From UBA11889 sp002313255 (lineage in GTDB: Bacteria > Pseudomonadota > Gammaproteobacteria > Pseudomonadales > Azotimanducaceae), in the NCBI GenBank assembly GCA_913045265.1, contig CAJWQX010000064.1:1-15177 (forward strand): a stretch of 15,177 bases of DNA, in the 5' to 3' direction. Shown in pieces: positions 1-6,786 of the stretch. A program made the position numbers and the translations under genes. Numbering within the stretch: the stretch's first letter is position 1; each line of letters begins with the position of its first letter. Under the pieces are notes generated by a model, which worked only from the letters and a program-made list of their open reading frames with translations, ran no database searches and was not told the origin of the DNA.

Positions 1-2
1 AA

Positions 3-68
3 GAGTGGGTTGATGGAACCGGTATGCTTGTACTTCGGGGTCAGACGGAGATGGTGGGTATTCCATAA
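3..68 (+). CDS. Possible C-terminal tail of an upstream gene (partial)
   Basis: The third forward frame is open from the window edge and ends with TAA at 66-68, giving about 21 residues ending in LRGQTEMVGIP. The peptide has ordinary protein-like composition, and the BCCT gene starts 45 bases downstream on the same strand, so it could be the end of a preceding gene. The first forward frame is also open to 109-111, but it reads as a basic, Arg- and Trp-rich peptide that looks less natural. The fragment is too short for me to recognise a family. Confidence 0.3.
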   Translation, partial: EWVDGTGMLVLRGQTEMVGIP

Positions 69-113
69 TCGCGCGGATGATAGTGTTTCGCGTCAGCGGC
101 ATACCTCTTAAAC

Positions 114-1628
114 ATGGCTGAACTCAATCCGACTATTGACCGATTGATATTTTCCAGTTCCGTTCTCTTGATCGCGGCAGTGTGTTTGTCGATTGCTGTG
201 ATGCCCGATCGCACGGCTGCGGTGGTTGACACGGCCTATCAATGGATTGCGAGTCGATTCGGACTTGCCTATCAGTGGATGACGATCGGAGCTACGGTCG
301 TGTTGGTCGTGCTCGCTTTCGGTAGGCACGGGCAATTGCGACTCGGTGGCGAATCCTCTCGACCCGCGTATTCGACTTGGTCGTGGATGGGAATGCTTTT
401 TTGCGCCGGCATTGGAGCGGGCCTGCTTTATTGGTCAACCATTGAATGGGCCGCCTACCTCGATTCGCCGCCCTTCGGGCTCGCACCGAACTCTATCGAA
501 GCTTGGGAGTGGGCTCCCACGTACGGAATCTTCCACTGGGGGTTGTCTGCATGGTGCTTGTACTGCCTTCCGACCGTGGCAATTGCGGTTCCCTACTACC
601 AGCGTCGGATACCATTTTTGCGCTTGTCGACGTCGCTGGTTGGACTTTTTGGGGATGATGTTGTCCAGCGACCGCTGGGGCGATTCGTAGATTTTATTTT
701 CATCGTCGCATTGGTGGGAGGTACCGGAACGTCTTTGGGTTTGGCGACGCCGATGATAGGCGCCTGTATCAGCCAGCTGGTGGGAATTGAAGAAGCCTTT
801 TGGATTGACACGGGGGTCGTGGGCATTGCCGTGATTCTCTTTGCTGCCAGCGTTTATGTCGGTCTTGATCGGGGCATTAAGCGCTTGAGTGATCTCAACG
901 TCAGCCTGGCTGGTGCATTTTTGCTTTTCGTCCTCATCGCAGGACCAACGCTATTTATCTTAAAAGTTGGCACGAACAGTGTCGGACTGATGTTGCAAGA
1001 ATTTTTTCGAATGAATACATGGACAGATCCGATCTTACAGACTGGTTTTGTCGAAGATTGGTCCGTCTTTTATTGGGCATGGTGGATCGCATATGGTCCA
1101 TTTATGGGTCTCTTCGTGACGCGGATATCGAAAGGTCGGACACTAAAACAACTTATCGTTGGGATGGTGGGTTTTGGGACACTGGGTTGTGCCGCCTTCT
1201 ATGTTGTCGTCGGTAATACCGCTATGTGGATGGACATGGGCGGTCTAGTAGACGTTCGAGCGTTGATTAACCAGGGGCAGAATGGAACTGCTATAGCACA
1301 AATTATGGCCGCGTTGCCGCTTGACCCACTGCCGTTGATCGCCTTCATTGTGATGGCGTGGATATTTGTGGCCACAACGTACGACTCGGCCTCATATGCC
1401 ATTGCTTCATCGGCGACGCGCAATCTTACGGAGGGTTCTAACCCGGCCCGATGGCACCGCGTTTTCTGGGCGTTTGCTTTGGCAATATTACCGATCACGC
1501 TAATGATTTTGAATGACCTACGAGCCGTGAAATCTGCGGTGTTGGTCGTTTCGTTACCGCTATTGGCTATTGGCGTGACCATGACCGTCTCGTTATTCCG
1601 AACACTTGAGTCAAATACCGAGCAATAA
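114..1628 (+). CDS. BCCT family (betaine/carnitine/choline) transporter
   Basis: This is a 504-residue integral membrane protein, within the usual length range of BCCT carriers, with about twelve hydrophobic segments. BCCT hallmarks are visible: the glycine stretch CAGIGAGLLYW near residues 97-107, the TM4 aromatic set W142, W147 and Y150, and the signature FYWAWWIAYGPF at 319-330 followed by TRISKGRT. The family carries quaternary ammonium or related osmolytes across the inner membrane, usually coupled to Na+ or H+, or by exchange. In BetP-type carriers the signature usually ends WAWWxxW; here the last Trp is Tyr (Y327), so the specificity may differ. ATG at 114 is the only start after an in-frame TAG at 81-83, and no clear Shine-Dalgarno precedes it. 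A CATAAT at 64-69 could be a -10 box, without a convincing -35. The family assignment is firm; the substrate is not known. Confidence 0.95.
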   Translation: MAELNPTIDRLIFSSSVLLIAAVCLSIAVMPDRTAAVVDTAYQWIASRFGLAYQWMTIGATVVLVVLAFGRHGQLRLGGESSRPAYSTWSWMGMLFCAGIGAGLLYWSTIEWAAYLDSPPFGLAPNSIEAWEWAPTYGIFHWGLSAWCLYCLPTVAIAVPYYQRRIPFLRLSTSLVGLFGDDVVQRPLGRFVDFIFIVALVGGTGTSLGLATPMIGACISQLVGIEEAFWIDTGVVGIAVILFAASVYVGLDRGIKRLSDLNVSLAGAFLLFVLIAGPTLFILKVGTNSVGLMLQEFFRMNTWTDPILQTGFVEDWSVFYWAWWIAYGPFMGLFVTRISKGRTLKQLIVGMVGFGTLGCAAFYVVVGNTAMWMDMGGLVDVRALINQGQNGTAIAQIMAALPLDPLPLIAFIVMAWIFVATTYDSASYAIASSATRNLTEGSNPARWHRVFWAFALAILPITLMILNDLRAVKSAVLVVSLPLLAIGVTMTVSLFRTLESNTEQ

Positions 1629-1637
1629 CCGTTGCTC
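1620..1637 (+). terminator. Hairpin spanning the BCCT stop codon
   Basis: GAGCAA and TTGCTC form a perfect 6-bp inverted repeat with a 6-base loop, and the loop contains the TAA stop of the transporter. No clear T-run follows, so a standard intrinsic terminator is doubtful. It could be a weak terminator or a 3'-end stabiliser. Confidence 0.25.
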
Positions 1638-1727
1638 AGGTTGTGTCAGGGCGCTTCGTTCCTCAACCACAAAAACCAATTGGCGTCAGAGACCACCGTT
1701 TTCGATAGCGTACTGGTAGGTCGTACG

Positions 1728-2000
1728 CTAATCCCTCGGACCCGCAGGCTGCGAATACCCTCCCTCGACTTGGGATTGAACACTATCGGATTGAAGCCGC
1801 CACTGGCGTCGTTTCATGCACACACGCTTTTTGAAATGCGTCCCGGCCCGCGTCATCCGCTTGCAGATTACTTGGTTGTCTTTTTTAGCCGCCACCGTTT
1901 CGCTCGTCTGATTCTCGGACGATTTGTCTGGACCCTTTTCATCTGCGATCGTTGTGGTGACGACCATAATTGCCGCGATTCCGAAAACGGCGAACTTCAT
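1728..2000 (-). CDS. Small exported two-cysteine protein, function unknown
   Basis: This is a 90-residue protein. Residues 1-19 read as a Sec signal peptide: a Lys at position 2, a hydrophobic core, and a T-I-A end before Asp20. A charged, low-complexity linker follows, and then a basic segment, VICKRMTRAGTHFKKRVC, that places C46 and C61 15 residues apart. I recall a similar 'ICR...VC...W' core in small periplasmic proteins of Gammaproteobacteria, whose function I do not know. The cysteines could form a disulfide after export. It lies downstream of the MaoC gene on the same strand, 83 bases away, but an extended -10 box 31 bases before the ATG suggests its own promoter. The upstream GGAAA is only a weak ribosome-binding site. 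A longer open frame on the opposite strand covers the same bases but shows no protein features. Confidence 0.72.
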   Translation of the reverse strand: MKFAVFGIAAIMVVTTTIADEKGPDKSSENQTSETVAAKKDNQVICKRMTRAGTHFKKRVCMKRRQWRLQSDSVQSQVEGGYSQPAGPRD

Positions 2001-2030
2001 GGAATTTCCGATAATTCGTTAGGGTTGCGC

Positions 2031-2039
2031 TTTATACCA
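2031..2039 (-). promoter_or_regulatory. Extended -10 promoter for the small exported protein
   Basis: Read on the minus strand, these bases are TGGTATAAA: a TG-n extension followed by TATAAA, a five-of-six match to TATAAT. The -35 position near 2054-2059 is poor, as is common for extended -10 promoters. Transcription would begin about 24 bases before the ATG at 2000. Confidence 0.4.
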
Positions 2040-2053
2040 CGGCTTCACATCGT

Positions 2054-2072
2054 AATTGCGGTCTCGGCAATT
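2054..2072. repeat. Inverted repeat AATTGC-N7-GCAATT at the -35 region
   Basis: A perfect 6-bp inverted repeat with a 7-base spacer lies between the MaoC stop codon (2084-2086) and the extended -10 box at 2031-2039. Its proximal arm falls where the -35 element would be. It could be a regulator-binding site for the small-protein promoter, or a hairpin at the 3' end of the MaoC operon. No T-run follows on the minus strand, which argues against an intrinsic terminator. Confidence 0.3.
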
Positions 2073-2083
2073 TCGACGGTGGG

Positions 2084-2506
2084 CTATGACGCGGCGGGTA
2101 ACTGGACGGTTGCGGTCCCGAATACCCGCGTTTCTTCCTGCTCATTCTGAATGGTTAAATCCAATACCACCTCGCCGTTCTCTTCGTCGATGTCGGTAAC
2201 GACTGCCGTTACGGTGTGCTCGTGGTCGGCGAGTACGGGCGCTCTAAATACGGTATCGATGTACTTGATCTTTCCTCGTGGTGCCCAACGGTGAATCATG
2301 CTGGTTAGAAACCCCATGCCCATGATCCCTGGGACCAGGGCGCCAGGCAATCCTTGAGCTCGAGCTTTGCTGTGGTCCTCAAACCTTCCGCTGCCGGAAT
2401 ATCCAACTGCATGAGCGAAACTACGTGTTGCTTGGAGCGATGTATCGGGTTGCCAGGGGGTGATTTCGTCTCCGAACACGACGTCGCCGATGGTTTGTAC
2501 GGTCAT
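2084..2506 (-). CDS. MaoC-like hot-dog dehydratase family protein
   Basis: This is a 140-residue single hot-dog domain protein. The segment GLPGALVPGIMGMGFL at 52-67, followed by TVFRAPVLADHEHTV, is typical of MaoC/(R)-hydratase proteins, which hydrate or dehydrate enoyl-CoA thioesters. The usual catalytic motif D-x-N-P-x-H before the GLPG segment is not present. The equivalent stretch is YSGSGRFEDHSKAR (36-49), so by eye the catalytic Asp and His columns hold Ser and Phe. A D44-H45 pair sits slightly downstream and might substitute. The start overlaps the stop of the preceding FAS1-like gene by four bases (ATGA), which points to translational coupling and probably a heterodimer. GGGAG lies 11 bases before the ATG. 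It could be a true hydratase with a shifted active site or a non-catalytic acyl-CoA binder. Confidence 0.85.
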   Translation of the reverse strand: MTVQTIGDVVFGDEITPWQPDTSLQATRSFAHAVGYSGSGRFEDHSKARAQGLPGALVPGIMGMGFLTSMIHRWAPRGKIKYIDTVFRAPVLADHEHTVTAVVTDIDEENGEVVLDLTIQNEQEETRVFGTATVQLPAAS

Positions 2507-2946
2507 TTGTCGGGTCGCTCCCTGATGACCTGGCGCGAATCCGTTGTGGCAAGGTGTTCGCCGCTGTCATTGTATAATTGCATTCGGGAAACCAGAAAGA
2601 TCATCCGCCCCGACCTACCGCTTTTGGCATAGATGTCGTGCAAATGGGTTTTACCCGTGAGCTTTATGCCAGGACGAACCGGCTTGATGCAGGCGACGGC
2701 TTTACCGCCGTCCATGGAAATGCCGCCGAGTTTCGGAAAGTCGATAGGTAAACGACGACCGGACGCGAGGCTTGCTAGGATCGGGGCACAAGCTTCGAAA
2801 TTGGGGTCTGTGGTATCGATAAACTCTGATCGAGTTTCTCCTGAAGTCTTCGCGACTGTTGCGGACTGCTCGGCGTCGATCACGAAACCGGTTCGGTCGA
2901 ACTCGAGGTCCAGGAACTTGGACCTCAAATCATCGATATCGGTCAT
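2503..2946 (-). CDS. FAS1-type MaoC N-terminal-like hot-dog protein
   Basis: This is a 147-residue protein resembling the N-terminal half of FAS1-like MaoC dehydratases. The stretch CIKPVRPGIKLTGKTHLHDI followed by YAKSGRSGRMIFLVS matches the family pattern of an 'xRPGDxLTG' turn and a 'YxKxGRSGxMxF' strand. Proteins of this kind normally pair with a second hot-dog subunit, as in HadA-HadB and ChsH1-ChsH2, and the next gene overlaps this one by ATGA. An in-frame ATG two codons earlier (2952) lies only two bases after the CAGGAG site, whereas the ATG at 2946 has an 8-base spacing, so I use 2946. It is the middle gene of the operon, 69 bases after the NMO stop. The family assignment is good; the substrate is unknown. 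Confidence 0.82.
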   Translation of the reverse strand: MTDIDDLRSKFLDLEFDRTGFVIDAEQSATVAKTSGETRSEFIDTTDPNFEACAPILASLASGRRLPIDFPKLGGISMDGGKAVACIKPVRPGIKLTGKTHLHDIYAKSGRSGRMIFLVSRMQLYNDSGEHLATTDSRQVIRERPDK

Positions 2947-2954
2947 GTGCATGT

Positions 2955-2960
2955 CTCCTG
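2955..2960 (-). promoter_or_regulatory. Ribosome-binding site that decides the start at 2946
   Basis: CAGGAG on the minus strand lies 8 bases before the ATG at 2946 and only 2 bases before the ATG at 2952. The spacing favours the shorter protein. Confidence 0.55.
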
Positions 2961-2969
2961 ATTGACCCA

Positions 2970-2988
2970 GGCGTTGGATTGCAACGTC
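2970..2988 (-). repeat. Intercistronic hairpin in the NMO-MaoC operon
   Basis: A 5-bp perfect stem (CGTTG/CAACG) with a 5-base loop, extendable to 7 pairs with one G-U, lies between the NMO stop and the ribosome-binding site of the next gene. No T-run follows, so it would be a stabiliser or attenuating structure rather than a terminator. Confidence 0.2.
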
Positions 2989-3015
2989 ACACTGAACATC
3001 CTGTCGCGGATCAGG

Positions 3016-4149
3016 TCAATCGGCGACGGCCTGAGCCAGGCGTTCTGTGGCTTCGGCAAAATCTTCCATAAAGTTGTACACCACTGTCCGTACTGCGACA
3101 GATTCATTCATGAGGCCGACACCTTGTCCGACGAAATAATTCGCCAAACGCCGGGCCCCGGGATGATCGGTTTGTGCAAGCTTATCTATTTTGCGGAAGG
3201 CGGCCGCGGCTACAACGCCCTGTAGCGGCATCGGTAACGGTTCGGGACATTCTTCCGCCGTCCAGGCGTCGGTCCAGGCGGATCGAAGTTGTCGGGTGTA
3301 TTTCCCGGTGCGACTTTTGGAACGAACCGTTTGGCGCGAGTTGGCGACAAGCATTTTTTCTTTCACCACCGGTAAAGTCTCTGCCTCCGCCGTGGTTAAC
3401 CATACGGAACCTGTCCATGCTCCGTGCGCGCCCATGGCCATGCAGGCAGCCATTTGACGGCCGGTGACGATGCCGCCCGCTGCTAACACGCACACGTCGT
3501 ATTCTTTGATCGCATCAAGGACTTCGGGTACTAGGACCAGCGTTGATACTTCGCCGCAGTGGCCTCCCGCCTCCGTGCCAGCGACGATAACCACGTCTAC
3601 GCCTGCCTCGGCGTGTTTTACCGCATGTTCCTTTGCACCAGCGAGTGCTCCGACGACGATTCCGCGTTCGCGTGCCATGGACATCATGTAAGTGGGTGGT
3701 ACGCCGAGCGCGTTGACGACCATCTTAACGGGATGCGCAAATGCCGATTCGAGAATCTCCGTCGCGCCGGCCTGGCGCATGTTGTCGCCGACTCCACCGC
3801 GAATGACTCCAGTCCATAGGTCCCCAGTATCAATATCGTGCTGAGCAAGTAGCTCCTCGATGTATCTTTTGTGCTCTATCGGAATTCGGTCTTCAAGTTC
3901 TTCCTTCGACAGTCCTTGATCTTTGTTATCCATGCTTGTTGGCACGAGTAGATCAACTCCGTAAGGTTTTCCGTTAACGTGTTCGTCGATCCAAGTCAGT
4001 TCAATATCGAGTGTTTCAGGTGTATGGCCGGCTGCGCCTAGCACGCCAAAGCCACCCGCGTTACTTACTTCTGCAATTACGTCTCGGCAATGACTAAATG
4101 CAAACAATGGGAATTCGATCCCCAACAAATCGCAAATTTTTGAGTTCAC
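3016..4149 (-). CDS. Nitronate monooxygenase / FabK-like FMN oxidoreductase
   Basis: This is a 377-residue TIM-barrel flavoprotein. The N-terminus (NSKICDLLGIEFPLFAF, then NAGGFGVLGAAG) is the classic NMO/2-nitropropane dioxygenase opening. The family motif GTEAGGHCG, with His197, would hold the FMN phosphate and the active-site His. LAAGGIVTGRQMAACMAMGA gives the following phosphate-binding strand. Known members oxidise nitronates or, as FabK, reduce enoyl-ACP. I chose the GTG at 4149 because AAGGGG at 4157-4162 lies 7 bases before it and the protein then begins where the family usually does. An upstream in-frame GTG at 4185 would add 12 basic residues. It is the first gene of the operon that continues into the two hot-dog genes, so an enoyl-thioester reductase role is as plausible as nitronate oxidation. 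Confidence 0.88.
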   Translation of the reverse strand: MNSKICDLLGIEFPLFAFSHCRDVIAEVSNAGGFGVLGAAGHTPETLDIELTWIDEHVNGKPYGVDLLVPTSMDNKDQGLSKEELEDRIPIEHKRYIEELLAQHDIDTGDLWTGVIRGGVGDNMRQAGATEILESAFAHPVKMVVNALGVPPTYMMSMARERGIVVGALAGAKEHAVKHAEAGVDVVIVAGTEAGGHCGEVSTLVLVPEVLDAIKEYDVCVLAAGGIVTGRQMAACMAMGAHGAWTGSVWLTTAEAETLPVVKEKMLVANSRQTVRSKSRTGKYTRQLRSAWTDAWTAEECPEPLPMPLQGVVAAAAFRKIDKLAQTDHPGARRLANYFVGQGVGLMNESVAVRTVVYNFMEDFAEATERLAQAVAD

Positions 4150-4376
4150 TTCTGATCCCCTTCTCGGTCTCGTATAAGCTATCACACGTTAGGACGGCGT
4201 CATTGAAACGCGGAACTACCTATTTTGCGGGCTAATGGGCACTTTGGGAGAGTGTTGCGTGACGGGACCAATCGCATTGGTAACATCTGCGAGTAGATGC
4301 CCATGCAGCCTCGCCTTTGGATTGAGACCTAAGCATAGGGAATAGCGTTGTCAGCAAAACGAACGGGAGGAATCGG
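4150..4376. other. Divergent intergenic region between the NMO operon and the Nudix gene
   Basis: These 227 bases must hold the start signals of both divergent units. I see no convincing -35/-10 pair and no coding frame with protein-like composition. The notable content is the ribosome-binding sites at each end (4157-4162 and 4365-4370), a palindrome at 4267-4281, and a looser GCGAG/CTCGC inverted repeat at 4289-4314. Confidence 0.5.
4267..4281. promoter_or_regulatory. Palindrome ACCAAT-CGC-ATTGGT, candidate operator
   Basis: A perfect 6-bp inverted repeat with a 3-base spacer sits in the middle of the divergent intergenic region, about 96 bases upstream of the Nudix start and 118 bases upstream of the NMO start. 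Its size and position suit a dimeric regulator, but no regulator gene is in the window to link it to. Confidence 0.3.
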
Positions 4377-5114
4377 GTGATCACACCAAGCGATAAGCAC
4401 AAGAACGATATCTACGGGGACCTCAATAAAAAAAATACGGATGAGCCAGCCATACCCGCAGCGACTGTCGTACTGCTACGCGACGGTGCGGATGGTGTCG
4501 AAGTGCTGATGTTGCGGAAGAACGCTCGGATCGACTTCGGTGGAATGTGGGTTTTCCCGGGAGGTCGAATCGATCCAGGCGATTACCAGGGAGGGGATGA
4601 TCTCGAAGCCGCGGCTCGCTGCGCTGCGTCCCGTGAGGCACAGGAAGAAGCCGGGATATTGCCGTCGTCAAACCAATTTGTTTGGTTCGCGCATTGGACG
4701 CCTCCCGCGAGTACGGCTCGACGATACGCGACGTGGTTTTTTGCTGCCGAAGCGGAAATCGATGAACCCATCAAAGTTGACGGCGGGGAAATAGAGGAAC
4801 ATGCCTGGATCAACCCTACGGCAGCGTTGGCGAAACACAGGGCAGATGAAATTGATTTAGCACCGCCCACCTGGGTGACCCTATACGAACTTTCAAGGTA
4901 TCAACCAACGGCTGCGGTTCTCAAGCACCTGGCGTCGCGCGAACCAAAAATCTACGAAACCCACGTCGCGGAGAGATCCGACGGTGTCCGTGTGGCAATG
5001 TGGCACGGCGATGTTGGTTACGTGAGTTGGGATCCTAATTTGGACGGCGATCGCCATCGTCTGGTGATGGCGCGTGGCGGGTTTACCTTCGAAAATACCG
5101 TCGAAAACTATTAG
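4377..5114 (+). CDS. Nudix hydrolase, NUDT19-like
   Basis: This is a 245-residue protein. After about 25 hydrophilic residues comes a Nudix fold: VEVLMLRKNARIDFGGMWVF, then PGGRIDPGD, then the Nudix helix REAQEEAGI at 86-94, whose E90 and E91 would bind the metal. The first Glu of the consensus box is shifted by one (E77, with Ala at 78). The segment between PGGR and REAQ is long, and WTPPASTARRYATWFFAAEA follows, as in the NUDT19-like group that cleaves CoA or acyl-CoA into phosphopantetheine and 3',5'-ADP. That substrate is an inference from resemblance only. The start is GTG, with GGGAGG at 4365-4370 six bases upstream. It ends 16 bases before the convergent GMC gene, with a weak 5-bp CTAAC/GTTAG repeat (5117-5134) between the two stops. 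Confidence 0.88.
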   Translation: MITPSDKHKNDIYGDLNKKNTDEPAIPAATVVLLRDGADGVEVLMLRKNARIDFGGMWVFPGGRIDPGDYQGGDDLEAAARCAASREAQEEAGILPSSNQFVWFAHWTPPASTARRYATWFFAAEAEIDEPIKVDGGEIEEHAWINPTAALAKHRADEIDLAPPTWVTLYELSRYQPTAAVLKHLASREPKIYETHVAERSDGVRVAMWHGDVGYVSWDPNLDGDRHRLVMARGGFTFENTVENY

Positions 5115-5130
5115 CCCTAACGAATCGAAG

Positions 5131-6723
5131 TTAGCCTGTGAGGACCATCGCGGCCGCTTTCTCTCCTATCATAATAGCGGGTGCGTTGGTGTTCCCTGAA
5201 ACCAACGTGGGCATCACCGAGGCGTCCGCAATCCTCAAGCCGTCGATTCCACGAACGCGTAGTTGATCGTCGACGACGGCGTATGGGTCGCTACCCATTT
5301 TGCAGGTCCCTACCGGATGGAAAACGGTGCTTCCCGCGGCACGGCAGAAATTTAAGATTTCCTCGTCGGAATCGCATGTTGTGCCGGGATATAACTCGCT
5401 GTCGCAGAATTTTCGTAGGCTGGGGGCGGCACCGACTCGACGGGCGATCCGCATGCCTTCGACCAACGCGTCTCGGTCGACCTGTTCGGAAAGAAAGTTG
5501 GGCCTGATTGCGGGCGAAGCTTCTGGATCATTGCTTTGGATGTGGATCGAGCCCCGACTTTCGGGACGTAATTGACAGACGGACAAGGTCATGCCCGGTT
5601 CCTTTTCGAGGGCACCTCGACGGGCATTGCGCGCATAACTGGCGTGGGCAAAGTGGAATTGAACATCGGGCGAATCGAGCTCTTCTCGAGTCCGAACGAA
5701 ACCGTGCGCAATACCGGCCGTATAGGTCATGACCCCACGACGGGCGAGTGCGTATTTTGCGGCTTCGCCGATTAGTTTAAGCGGACGCGTGTCTTGATTG
5801 AGCGTCGTGCTCCCTTTCACTCTCCAAGCGATGCTGCTTGCATAATGATCCCGATAGTTCTCTCCAACGCCAGGTAGCTCATGCGCAACGTCGATATTGT
5901 GTTTGCGTAACAAGTCGGGGTTGCCGATACCGGATAGTTCAAGCAATTGCGGCGATTGGACGGCTCCGGCACACAACACCACCTCGCGGTTAGCACGTGC
6001 TTCAAGCACTCGACCCGTGCCACTGTATTGGATCCCCACCGCGCGGTCATTCTCCAAGAGAATGCGATGCACTTGTGCATGGGTAGCTACGTGTAAATTT
6101 TTCCGGCGGCGGGCGGGTCGTAGAAATGCGCGGGCGGTGCTGTGGCGACGACCACGCAATTGGGTGACTTGGTAATAGCCGAACCCTTCCTGCGACGCGC
6201 CGTTGTAGTCAGGTGTTTTGGGGTAGCCGCTCTCGACCCCGGCTTCAATAAACGCATCCAGTAATGGATGGTGTTCGATCATATCTGCAACGTTTAATTC
6301 CCCACCCGATCCGCGGAATTCATCTTTGCCCCGTTCGAAGTTTTCAGATTTTTTGAAAAAAGGGAGGACCTCGTCATACGACCACCCACGGTTCCCCAAT
6401 TGAGCCCACGTGTCGTAATCCAGTGGCTGACCACGAACGTACAACATCCCGTTGATCGAGCTTGATCCGCCGAGAACCTTACCGCGGGGGATGGGAATCT
6501 CGCGATTGGCAGTGCCTTCTTCGGGTTCAGTGCTGAAACACCAATTGAGGCTCGGATTGTCGATCATTTTCCAGAAGCCTACTGGTATATGAATGAGCGG
6601 GTTCCAGTCCCTTCCGCCAGCCTCAACCAGCAGGACCTTGGTTTCAGCGTTTTGGCTCAATCGGTTGGCGACAACACAACCAGCCGATCCCGCACCGATC
6701 ACGATATAGTCATATTCCGCCAC
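5131..6723 (-). CDS. GMC family FAD-dependent oxidoreductase, choline-dehydrogenase-like
   Basis: This is a 530-residue flavoenzyme, the usual length for the family. It has the N-terminal dinucleotide fold DYIVIGAGSAGCVVANRLS (G10, G12, G15) with E35 in LLVEAGG. The GMC signature GKVLGGSSSINGMLYVRG lies at 81-98, the second signature GAVQSPQLLELSGIG in the middle, and the C-terminal catalytic pair is H469 (FHPVGTCKMG) and N513 (SGNTNAPA). Family members oxidise primary or secondary alcohols such as choline, alkanols and polyethylene glycols, passing electrons to a quinone or oxygen. No signal peptide is seen, so it is probably cytoplasmic. The start is GTG, with AAAAGGAG five bases upstream, in a 63-bp divergent region shared with the PhyH gene. 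The alcohol substrate cannot be read from the sequence; choline itself is possible but unproven. Confidence 0.93.
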   Translation of the reverse strand: MAEYDYIVIGAGSAGCVVANRLSQNAETKVLLVEAGGRDWNPLIHIPVGFWKMIDNPSLNWCFSTEPEEGTANREIPIPRGKVLGGSSSINGMLYVRGQPLDYDTWAQLGNRGWSYDEVLPFFKKSENFERGKDEFRGSGGELNVADMIEHHPLLDAFIEAGVESGYPKTPDYNGASQEGFGYYQVTQLRGRRHSTARAFLRPARRRKNLHVATHAQVHRILLENDRAVGIQYSGTGRVLEARANREVVLCAGAVQSPQLLELSGIGNPDLLRKHNIDVAHELPGVGENYRDHYASSIAWRVKGSTTLNQDTRPLKLIGEAAKYALARRGVMTYTAGIAHGFVRTREELDSPDVQFHFAHASYARNARRGALEKEPGMTLSVCQLRPESRGSIHIQSNDPEASPAIRPNFLSEQVDRDALVEGMRIARRVGAAPSLRKFCDSELYPGTTCDSDEEILNFCRAAGSTVFHPVGTCKMGSDPYAVVDDQLRVRGIDGLRIADASVMPTLVSGNTNAPAIMIGEKAAAMVLTG

Positions 6724-6786
6724 GCCCGCTCCTTTTCGTGTTTTTGCAACGTACTATGGTGTGCAGGGACAGGTTGGAGAAGAGTC

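Noticed and set aside
1632..2150. 172-residue plus-strand open frame after the transporter
   Set aside because: Its Arg-, Cys- and His-rich translation shows no domain, and it runs antisense to the small exported protein and into the antisense of the MaoC gene. The minus-strand reading has a signal peptide, a recognisable core and a promoter.
4150..4185. Longer NMO start (GTG at 4185)
   Set aside because: It adds 12 basic residues upstream of the usual family start, and AAGGGG is placed for the GTG at 4149.
6589..6786. 66-residue N-terminal extension of the PhyH protein
   Set aside because: It overlaps the start of the divergent GMC gene, lacks a ribosome-binding site and has no PhyH features. 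The ATG at 6787 has GGAG at proper spacing.
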